DNA of 5,152 nucleotides from assembly GCA_009703975.1 (NCBI GenBank), contig WLFB01000109.1, positions 1-5,152 on the forward strand, read 5' to 3'. The position numbers were made by a program, and so were the translations under genes. The notes under the pieces were generated by a model, which was not told the origin of the DNA, ran no database searches, and saw only the letters and a program-made list of their open reading frames with translations. Within the stretch, counting starts at the first letter, position 1, and every line of letters starts with the position of its first letter. Shown here in pieces: positions 1 to 4,909 of this stretch. The DNA comes from Actinomycetota bacterium. Lineage in GTDB: Bacteria > Actinomycetota > Acidimicrobiia > Acidimicrobiales > Ilumatobacteraceae.

Positions 1-452
1 ATCAGGTCGTAAGCACCAGAAGAGTGCGCTTGGTATAGGCGCTCGACCGCAATGTAATCATGACTATGCACAAACCTTTCAGTGAGATTTTTGTACAGCG
101 AGTTTTGTAGCACGCTGTTTCGCGTTGCCTCGTCTGGTGTGTGGCGAGAAATTAGATCATCCCAACTTGCTTTCGTGTCAATCATCGCCGCCGATAGCGA
201 CCCGCGTAACTTTGTGTTGCTTGTTTTGAACAACTCACTTATGATCTGAACCTCAACATTGCCAAACTCACGAAGTCCGAGCGCGTTGGCGAGTCGCTTG
301 GCAGGGTCAACTGTCAAGACCAAAACCCGCTTTTCGGTTTGAGTTGCAGCCAGCACACCCAATGCTGCTGAAATTGATGTTTTACCGACTCCACCTGAGC
401 CACATACGACAATCAGCCCATCTCGTTGAATTAATTCAGCAACTGATGTCAT
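1..452 (-). CDS. Get3/ArsA-like ATPase, second of an adjacent pair (C-terminus beyond window)
   Basis: The first 150 residues are present; the gene continues past base 1. It starts at ATG 452-450, which overlaps the stop of the preceding ATPase gene as ATGA, so translational coupling is likely. A P-loop CGSGGVGKTS lies at residues 17-26, followed by LTVDPAKRLA at 46-55, the usual second motif of ArsA/Get3-family NTPases. The P-loop has serine (residue 19) where deviant Walker A proteins carry the signature lysine that reaches across the dimer; the catalytic-loop lysine K24 is kept. The segment ends at SGAYDL, just before the expected switch II aspartate, so that motif cannot be checked. The best-known relatives in this arrangement are mycobacterial Rv3679/Rv3680 (BagA/BagB), which form a complex. 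By inference this subunit pairs with the product of 449-1390. The substrate is unknown; arsenite transport is not implied. Confidence 0.85.
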   Translation of the reverse strand, partial: MTSVAELIQRDGLIVVCGSGGVGKTSISAALGVLAATQTEKRVLVLTVDPAKRLANALGLREFGNVEVQIISELFKTSNTKLRGSLSAAMIDTKASWDDLISRHTPDEATRNSVLQNSLYKNLTERFVHSHDYIAVERLYQAHSSGAYDL

Positions 453-1390
453 GAGAGTTCTGCTTCAAGCTCGCTAGATAATTTTGAGACAAGTAAATCT
501 GTTGACTGATATGAAAAATCCGGCAGAAGTAGTAACTCTTTAATCGGATCAAGTTTGGTTAGCCCACTGCGTAAAGAAGCAATGTGATTTGTTGCGAGAT
601 TGCGTCGAGCCCGAGCTAACCCCGTTGCCTGAAGCGAAAGATCAATGCTTAAGCCAGTTTTCTCAGCAATAAAGGATTTTATTGAAGCCTGATTAAGTTG
701 ATTGAAAACTATTTCTTGTGATTTTGTAAAAATTTCCGAAGGCACACGATTGACGATTACTGCTGCGGTGTTGACTTTAGTTTTTGTTTGTAAAGCCCCG
801 ACTAGTTCTAAAGCCTCATTAACTGCCATCTCTTGGCAAGTTGTTACTACGACGACTCCTGTTTTTTGTGAGTCTTCAAGAATTGCCGTCATCCACAAAG
901 TTTGTTCGTTCAATGGCCCAAGTGGCACAAAATTGCGCAGTGTTGTTGGGGCCGCAACTTGGGCAACAATGTGCCCAGTTGATTCGGCATCAACAATCAC
1001 AATGTCGTAGTTGCCTTTACGAACTTCGTAGCAAAGTTTGCCAACAACTAATACTTCTTTCACTCCCGGCGCCGCATCTGCGACAAAATCAAAGATTCCA
1101 GCCAGACCAGGAATTGCCGCAACAAATGGAGTCTTTAAAAAAATCGATACATATTCGCGCAAAGCATCTTGCGTGTTCATTGTCATCGCTGACAAATTCG
1201 GTGAGATCTCGCGCGGTGTAAAACTCAGTTCACTTGTTTGAAGCAAAGTCGCAAGTGCGCCTTTGGCGTCCATCTCGCACAATAAAACTCGCTTACCTTG
1301 AGCAACAGCGGCTCGACCAAGTGATGCGGCAACAGTTGACTTACCGACGCCGCCCTTTCCAGTAATGAAGAGAAGTTGGCGGTCTAACAA
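449..1390 (-). CDS. Get3/ArsA-like ATPase, first of an adjacent pair
   Basis: A 313-residue soluble P-loop ATPase, of usual length for single-domain Get3/ArsA relatives. Deviant Walker A GKGGVGKST is at residues 11-19, with signature lysine K12. CEMDAKGAL at 38-46 holds the second-motif aspartate D41. IVDAESTGH at 132-140 is a switch II variant of the usual D-x-P-x-TGH. VTTCQEMAVNE at 182-192 resembles the family motif VT-x-PEEM, and VNRV is at 213-216. No CXXC zinc motif of eukaryotic Get3 is present (only C38, C120, C185), and there is no membrane segment. The start is uncertain: TTG at 1390-1388 gives the expected short lead into the P-loop but has no clear ribosome site. In-frame CTG codons at 1399 and 1405 are alternatives, and a stop lies just upstream. 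It sits directly after DUF3107 and overlaps the second ATPase gene. A BagA/BagB-like heterodimer is inferred; the client is not known. Confidence 0.88.
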   Translation of the reverse strand: MLDRQLLFITGKGGVGKSTVAASLGRAAVAQGKRVLLCEMDAKGALATLLQTSELSFTPREISPNLSAMTMNTQDALREYVSIFLKTPFVAAIPGLAGIFDFVADAAPGVKEVLVVGKLCYEVRKGNYDIVIVDAESTGHIVAQVAAPTTLRNFVPLGPLNEQTLWMTAILEDSQKTGVVVVTTCQEMAVNEALELVGALQTKTKVNTAAVIVNRVPSEIFTKSQEIVFNQLNQASIKSFIAEKTGLSIDLSLQATGLARARRNLATNHIASLRSGLTKLDPIKELLLLPDFSYQSTDLLVSKLSSELEAELS

Positions 1391-1401
1391 AGCGGGCAGT
1401 G

Positions 1402-1638
1402 TCAGCTGCCAAATCCCATCTTGCGGTCACCGTTTGGTGCACCAAATTCGACAAAAGCAATCTTTGCTGACGGAATTGCTGTTTCTTTGCCGCGCTTGTC
1501 GGTCAGCCAAAGAACTGCAGACTTGCCCTCAAGTGCTGCTTCAACAGCGGCGCGAATCTTGGCATGCACATTTTCGTCGTCTGCCATTTCAAGAGAAATT
1601 TCTCGCGGGGCTTGTGTTACACCGATTCGAATATCCAC
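1402..1638 (-). CDS. DUF3107 family small protein
   Basis: A 78-residue protein matching the actinobacterial DUF3107 family. It begins with DIRIGVTQAPREISLEM, continues through a helix rich in A and E (about residues 24-37) and LWLTDKRGKE (43-52), and ends AKIAFVEFG then RKMGFGS. The overall pattern is a strand, helix, strand, strand small domain without catalytic signatures. No biochemical function is established for the family as far as I know. The start is GTG 1638-1636, supported by GAAAGAAG six bases upstream. The stop is 11 bases before the TTG start of the Get3-like ATPase, which suggests co-translation. Its place between mrp and the ATPase pair suggests, as inference only, a role linked to those NTPases. 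Confidence 0.9.
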   Translation of the reverse strand: MDIRIGVTQAPREISLEMADDENVHAKIRAAVEAALEGKSAVLWLTDKRGKETAIPSAKIAFVEFGAPNGDRKMGFGS

Positions 1639-1732
1639 TTTGTACTTCTTTCGTTCATTGTTATTGATGAGATTTCAACTTATAACTATTTTATTGATAC
1701 TGATCACACTAGGCGCAAGAGCTGATGACTAA
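1639..1732 (-). promoter_or_regulatory. AT-rich gap between mrp and DUF3107, possible secondary promoter
   Basis: This is the only sizeable gap (94 bp) in the minus-strand gene set. On the minus strand a TATAAG box lies at 1684-1679 with GTGATC (1707-1702) 17 bases upstream as a weak -35. That would place transcription start about 35 bases before the DUF3107 GTG. ATCAATAA occurs twice, at 1661-1668 and 1691-1698, with starts 30 bases apart. No hairpin plus T-tract terminator was seen after mrp, so read-through from mrp is also possible. The promoter call is weak. Confidence 0.3.
1645..1652 (-). promoter_or_regulatory. Ribosome binding site for the DUF3107 gene
   Basis: On the minus strand GAAAGAAG ends six bases before GTG 1638-1636. 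It is purine-rich and well placed, and it decides the GTG start; no ATG is available there. Confidence 0.6.
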
Positions 1733-2881
1733 CTAGTTAACTTTGAGCGCAGCGCTAAAAACTTTCTTTGGTTTCATATCTTCGGCAATTCGCTTGGCAA
1801 GTTGAGCGAAAATAAGACCAACTTCAGATTCTGGTGCAATTGCCGAAATTGGTCGGCCCGTGTCTCCACCTTCGCGAAGTTCTTCAAGAAGCGGAATTTG
1901 AGCCAGCAACGGAACTTTCAATTCGTCAGCCAGTAATTGCCCACCACCCGAACCAAACAATTCATATCGCTTTTTATCCTCACCGATAAACCACGACATA
2001 TTTTCAATGATTCCGCGCACTGGAAGATTTACTTTCACCGCCATCGCCGCCGAGAGTCGTGCAACTTTTTGGGCGGCCAATTGTGGCGTTGTGACGACAA
2101 GAACTTCTGCGCGCGGCAAGTATTGACTAAGACTCAACGCGATGTCGCCAGTGCCTGGCGGCATGTCGATCAGCAAGAAATCTGGTTCATCCCAATAAAC
2201 ATCTGTGAGAAATTGTTCAAGCGCTTTGTGCAACATTGGTCCGCGCCATACAACTGCCTGACCTTCAGGAACAAAATATCCAATTGAGATGCAACGCACA
2301 CCCCACGCCTCTGGCGGCAACAACATATTGTCAATTACAACTGGGTCGCGATCAGTGCCAAGCATTCGCGGAATCGAATATCCGTAAATGTCGGCATCAA
2401 CAACGCCAACTTTGTAACCAGCGGTTGCAAGTGCGACCGCAAGATTTGTCGTAACGCTGCTTTTACCAACACCACCTTTGCCCGAAGAAATTAAAATCGG
2501 TCGAGTCTTCGAGCCTGGTTGTGCAAACGAAATCTTTCGACCTTCTGAATGCCCTTGTGCTGGCGTACTGCCCGCAGTTGCAGCTGGGTCACCATGAACA
2601 AGTTCGCGCACTTTGGCTCGCTCGGTATCTGTCATCACACCAAAGTTCAACGCAACATCTTTTACTCCATCAAGAGCACGTAATGCCGTGTTGACTCGTT
2701 GTTGAATTTCGTTTCGAAGTGGACAGCCTGAAATAGTCAACACAACTGTTAGAGATACAGCGCCCGATGGATTGATTTCAACATCGCGCACCATGCCCAA
2801 ATCAACAATTGATCGATGCAGTTCTGGGTCTTGCACTGGTCGCAGCGCATCAATTAGTTGTTCGATACTTGGCAAAGACAT
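1733..2881 (-). CDS. mrp: Mrp/ApbC/Ind1-type P-loop Fe-S cluster carrier ATPase
   Basis: A 382-residue protein with the standard two-domain layout. The N-terminal MIP18/DUF59 domain (about 1-90) has DPELHRSIVDLGMV at 18-31 and the conserved SGCP at 51-54. A polar linker (about 97-126) joins it to the NTPase. There, SSGKGGVGKSS (132-142) is the deviant Walker A, VDADIYGYSIPRMLG is at 161-175, VVWRGPM at 210-216, and LLIDMPPGTGD at 236-246 is Walker B/switch II. The family delivers Fe-S clusters to apo-proteins in the cytosol. After ENMSWF (293-298), where many Mrp proteins carry a CXXC that binds a bridging cluster, this one reads IGEDKKRYELFGSGGG with no cysteine. ATG 2881 is chosen over TTG 2902 because it leaves a normal start (MSLPSIEQLIDALRP) and a 5' leader containing GGAACC. 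It is divergent from the SufR-like regulator. Confidence 0.93.
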   Translation of the reverse strand: MSLPSIEQLIDALRPVQDPELHRSIVDLGMVRDVEINPSGAVSLTVVLTISGCPLRNEIQQRVNTALRALDGVKDVALNFGVMTDTERAKVRELVHGDPAATAGSTPAQGHSEGRKISFAQPGSKTRPILISSGKGGVGKSSVTTNLAVALATAGYKVGVVDADIYGYSIPRMLGTDRDPVVIDNMLLPPEAWGVRCISIGYFVPEGQAVVWRGPMLHKALEQFLTDVYWDEPDFLLIDMPPGTGDIALSLSQYLPRAEVLVVTTPQLAAQKVARLSAAMAVKVNLPVRGIIENMSWFIGEDKKRYELFGSGGGQLLADELKVPLLAQIPLLEELREGGDTGRPISAIAPESEVGLIFAQLAKRIAEDMKPKKVFSAALKVN

Positions 2882-2907
2882 AGTGGGTTTGGTTCCGATC
2901 AATTCGA

Positions 2908-2913
2908 ACTATA
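2908..2913 (-). promoter_or_regulatory. Candidate -10 box of the mrp promoter
   Basis: On the minus strand TATAGT lies at 2913-2908 and would start transcription near 2901, about 20 bases before ATG 2881. The -35 position (about 2931-2936, TCGTAG) is a poor match. The 19-bp palindrome fills almost exactly the spacer, so a bound regulator would block the promoter. Confidence 0.45.
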
Positions 2914-2932
2914 AGTGTTAATAATTAACACT
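2914..2932. promoter_or_regulatory. Perfect 19-bp palindrome, probable operator of the SufR-like regulator
   Basis: AGTGTTAATAATTAACACT has 9-base arms that match perfectly around one central base (2923). It lies in the 75-bp gap between the divergent mrp and regulator genes, next to the mrp -10-like box and just upstream of the regulator -10-like box. A dimeric winged-helix repressor encoded alongside is the obvious candidate to bind it. Binding is inferred from symmetry and position, not shown. Confidence 0.7.
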
Positions 2933-2943
2933 ACGAGCATAGG

Positions 2944-2949
2944 TAGAAT
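2944..2949 (+). promoter_or_regulatory. Candidate -10 box for the SufR-like gene (leaderless start)
   Basis: TAGAAT differs from TATAAT at one position and ends seven bases before GTG 2957, so transcription would begin at or next to the start codon. That geometry is typical of actinobacterial leaderless mRNAs. The -35 region would fall inside the palindrome and has no good TTGACA match. AGGTAG (2941-2946) could instead be read as a weak ribosome site. Confidence 0.45.
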
Positions 2950-2956
2950 ATCGGTT

Positions 2957-3694
2957 GTGGCTATTAAACCGCCGAGCGCAACTAAAGAACTTAATAATGG
3001 TGACTTCACTGCGACCGTGTCGGCAATCACATCTGCTTTCGGTGACCCAACGCGTCGAGCAATATATTTATTCACTCGAGAAACCGAAAACGGGGTTACC
3101 ACAAGCGAAGTTGCCGAGAAATTCGAACTTCACCCAAATGTCGCCCGACATCACTTAGACAAACTTGCAGCCGGTGGGTATCTCGAAGTTGAGGTCTCTC
3201 GCAATGATGGCGCAGGAGCGGGTCGACCTTCGAAACATTACCGAGCGACTAACCCAAACCAAACTTTAGAGTTTCCAGTTCGCAGCGACGACCTTGTGCT
3301 CTCACTTTTAGGCAAAGCATTAACTTTGCTTACACCCCAAGCGGCAACTGTGATGGCAGAAGAAGTTGGTCAACAATACGGCCGAGCGATGGCAACAAGT
3401 TTGACCGGCTACGACATCACTACGACTCAGAGGTCTTTACGGTCTGCAATGCAGGCTGTTGCGGATGCATTAACTGCTCACGGCTTTGCTGCTCACACAG
3501 ATCAGCGCAACAATCAATTACGAATTGTAAATAATCATTGCCCGTTTGGTGAACTCGCAATTGAACATCCTGTGATTTGCGCGGTAGACCGTGGCATGGT
3601 CAAAGGAATGTTGACTGCTTTGTATGGCGACACGAATCCTGAACTGTCATCATCATTACCGATGGGCGACACTTTTTGTGCGACGACTGTTTAA
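2957..3694 (+). CDS. SufR-like winged-helix regulator with Fe-S-type three-cysteine domain
   Basis: A 245-residue regulator if started at GTG 2957. Residues about 22-97 form an ArsR/DeoR-like winged helix: AFGDPTRRAIYLF (27-39), a recognition region TTSEVAEKFELHPNVARHHL (48-67), and a wing ending GRPSKHYRAT (89-98). The C-terminal part matches the SufR type: NNHCPFGELAIEHPVIC (192-208) and MGDTFC (236-241). This gives C195, C208 and C241, spaced CX12CX32C, and these are the only cysteines in the protein. In SufR proteins three such cysteines hold a 4Fe-4S cluster and the holo-form represses Fe-S assembly genes. Here the divergent neighbour is mrp, and a 19-bp palindrome lies between them, so autoregulation together with mrp control is likely. 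The frame stays open upstream to a GTG at 2915 inside the palindrome, but that start is implausible. No suf genes are in the window, so strict SufR orthology is not proven. Confidence 0.85.
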   Translation: MAIKPPSATKELNNGDFTATVSAITSAFGDPTRRAIYLFTRETENGVTTSEVAEKFELHPNVARHHLDKLAAGGYLEVEVSRNDGAGAGRPSKHYRATNPNQTLEFPVRSDDLVLSLLGKALTLLTPQAATVMAEEVGQQYGRAMATSLTGYDITTTQRSLRSAMQAVADALTAHGFAAHTDQRNNQLRIVNNHCPFGELAIEHPVICAVDRGMVKGMLTALYGDTNPELSSSLPMGDTFCATTV

Positions 3695-3715
3695 CTAGAA
3701 AAACAATTTAAGAAA

Positions 3716-4330
3716 CTAGTCTTCCGAGAAACGCTGTTCTAAAAACGGATCGCCATACATGTGATATCCGTTTTGCTCCCAGAAACCGGGAGCATCGGCG
3801 TCACAAAGTTCGAGGCGACGCAACCACTTTGGTGATTTCCAAAAATACAACTGTGGCACCAATAGCCGAACGGGTCCACCATGAATCGGCTCAATGTCTT
3901 CACCTTCGTATTGATATACGACCAATGAATCATCACGCATTAAGTCGGCAAGTGGCACGTTGGCGGTGTAGCCATATTCGGCATGTCCCATCACGTGCGT
4001 CGCGTTATTTGAAATCTTTGCTCTTTCGAACAAATCACGAACACGCACCCCTGCCCAGACCATGTCAAACTTTGACCATTTAGTTACGCAATGAATATCT
4101 GTTTTGATTTCTGTTGCAGGCAATGCTCGTAGTTCGTCTAACGACAAAGTAAACGGCTCGTCTACCAAGCCATCAATTGTCAAACTCCACTCGCCTGGCT
4201 TGTAAGTTGGCACATCGCCAACATGAAGAACTGGAAATCGATCAGTTAAATACTGCCCAGGAGGAAGCCGGGATTCATCGAAACCTTTTGCGGCTAGTTC
4301 ATCACGATTTCTATCAAAGAATCCCATCAT
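3716..4330 (-). CDS. Sulfite oxidase-like molybdopterin oxidoreductase, cytosolic
   Basis: A 204-residue protein of the oxidoreductase molybdopterin-binding (sulfite oxidase/MsrP) fold. SRLPPGQYLTDRFPVLHVG (20-38) is the typical entry, WSLTIDGLVDEPFTLSLDEL (48-67) opens the Mo domain, and DIHCVTKWS (78-86) supplies C81, the expected thiolate ligand of molybdenum. HGGPVRLLVPQLYFWKSPKW (150-169) is the other conserved block. There is no Tat signal, heme domain or dimerisation domain, so it appears to be a stand-alone cytosolic member; its substrate and electron partner cannot be told from sequence. ATG 4330 is chosen because TTAAGG (4345-4340) sits nine bases upstream; ATG 4327 is also possible, while TTG 4369 would add 13 residues with no clear ribosome site. 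It converges with the SufR-like gene across 21 bp and diverges from the phosphatase gene. Confidence 0.88.
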   Translation of the reverse strand: MMGFFDRNRDELAAKGFDESRLPPGQYLTDRFPVLHVGDVPTYKPGEWSLTIDGLVDEPFTLSLDELRALPATEIKTDIHCVTKWSKFDMVWAGVRVRDLFERAKISNNATHVMGHAEYGYTANVPLADLMRDDSLVVYQYEGEDIEPIHGGPVRLLVPQLYFWKSPKWLRRLELCDADAPGFWEQNGYHMYGDPFLEQRFSED

Positions 4331-4393
4331 GTAATTGTGCCTTAAATATTCAGGCAATGCGTTAATCAAAGATTTTTAGGATAAATTTTCGCG
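4331..4393. promoter_or_regulatory. Divergent intergenic region between the molybdenum enzyme and SixA-like genes
   Basis: This 63-bp AT-rich gap must hold the starts of both divergent transcripts. On the plus strand TAGGAT (4377-4382) or TAAATT (4382-4387) could be the -10 of the phosphatase gene; the second would make its GTG leaderless. No clear -35 or dyad operator was found for either direction. Confidence 0.3.
4340..4345 (-). promoter_or_regulatory. Ribosome binding site for the molybdopterin oxidoreductase gene
   Basis: TTAAGG on the minus strand, nine bases before ATG 4330-4328. It falls inside the frame that would be coding if the upstream TTG 4369 were used, and so favours the internal ATG pair. 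Confidence 0.5.
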
Positions 4394-4852
4394 GTGACTC
4401 TTTACATAGTTCGACATGCCAAGGCCGGAAAGCGAAGCGAATGGGACGGCCCAGACACCTTGCGCCCTCTGAGCGACAAAGGTTGGGAGCAGGCGCAGGC
4501 AATTGCAAAAAAACTTATTGAATTAAAACCAATCGCTTTGATTTCGAGTCCGGCGGTTAGGTGCATGCAAACTCTCGAGCCTCTCAGCGAAGCAATGAAA
4601 ATCAAAATTGTTGCTGACGAAAGATTATTTGAAGACGGAGATGTTGCCAAGATGATTGAACTTCTTGAAGCTGCCCAAGATTCAACAGTGATCTCAAGTC
4701 ATGGTGACATGATTCCTGAAGCAATAAAAATTTTGCAACGACGTGGAATGGAAATCAACTCGAAACCAGATTGGCGTAAAGCCACAGTGTGGGTTGTCGA
4801 ACGCACAAAAAACGGTTTCAAATCTGCTTTTGTAATGGCGCCGCCGCAGTAA
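4394..4852 (+). CDS. SixA-like histidine phosphatase
   Basis: A 152-residue minimal member of the histidine phosphatase (phosphoglycerate mutase-like) superfamily, about the size of SixA. The start LYIVRHAKAG (3-12) carries the catalytic RHA motif with the phosphorylated H8. SSPAVRCMQTLEPL (51-64) supplies R56, E80 is the likely acid, and ISSHGDMIPE (100-109) supplies the second histidine, H103. E. coli SixA removes phosphate from phosphohistidine of the nitrogen PTS protein NPr; whether this protein does so is unknown. No signal peptide is present, so it is cytosolic. The start is GTG 4394 with no strong ribosome site; AGGA at 4378-4381 is rather far. The last codons (APPQ and stop) belong to the first unit of a 17-bp tandem repeat, so the C-terminus is probably variable among relatives. 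Confidence 0.88.
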   Translation: MTLYIVRHAKAGKRSEWDGPDTLRPLSDKGWEQAQAIAKKLIELKPIALISSPAVRCMQTLEPLSEAMKIKIVADERLFEDGDVAKMIELLEAAQDSTVISSHGDMIPEAIKILQRRGMEINSKPDWRKATVWVVERTKNGFKSAFVMAPPQ

Positions 4853-4905
4853 CAGCGCCGCCGCAATAACAGTGCCGCCGCAATAACAGTGCCGCCGCAG
4901 TATTA
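4838..4905 (+). repeat. Four tandem 17-bp units across the 3' end of the SixA-like gene
   Basis: The units start at 4838, 4855, 4872 and 4889 and read GCGCCGCCGCAGTAACA, GCGCCGCCGCAATAACA, GTGCCGCCGCAATAACA and GTGCCGCCGCAGTATTA. The first three differ at one or two bases; the fourth matches for 14 bases and then departs. Unit 1 encodes the final APPQ and the TAA stop, so the array looks like repeated copying of the gene end by slippage. It fills most of the gap before the convergent TPR-like gene. The GC-rich blocks are direct repeats, not inverted, so they do not form an ordinary terminator hairpin. Confidence 0.9.
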
Positions 4906-4909
4906 AAAC

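Noticed and set aside
702..1221. Plus-strand open frames at 702-1010 and 841-1221, antisense to the first Get3-like ATPase
   Set aside because: They have no recognisable domain and odd composition, and they lie wholly inside a well-supported gene on the other strand.
1421..1732. Plus-strand open frame covering DUF3107 in antisense
   Set aside because: DUF3107 on the minus strand has clear family sequence and a ribosome site; this frame is its shadow.
1730..1739. Palindrome TAACTAGTTA at the end of mrp as a terminator or operator
   Set aside because: Only 10 bp, with no loop and no T-tract, partly made of the mrp stop codon; too short to call.
2882..2902. N-terminal extension of Mrp to TTG 2902
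   Set aside because: It would add seven residues not expected in the family and would leave almost no leader after the predicted promoter; ATG 2881 fits better.
2915..2956. Extension of the SufR-like protein to GTG 2915
   Set aside because: This start lies inside the palindrome and upstream of the -10-like box, and the added residues do not look like coding sequence.
3685..3720. Possible bidirectional terminator hairpin between the SufR-like and molybdenum enzyme genes
   Set aside because: The arms (ACTAG and CTAGT) are only five pairs with a 17-base loop and no GC-rich stem.
3829..4083. Plus-strand open frame antisense to the molybdopterin oxidoreductase
   Set aside because: No domain, and the opposite strand carries the conserved Mo-binding motifs.
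4838..4905. Reading the 17-bp units as a CRISPR array
   Set aside because: The units are directly adjacent with no spacers, and they are shorter than CRISPR repeats.
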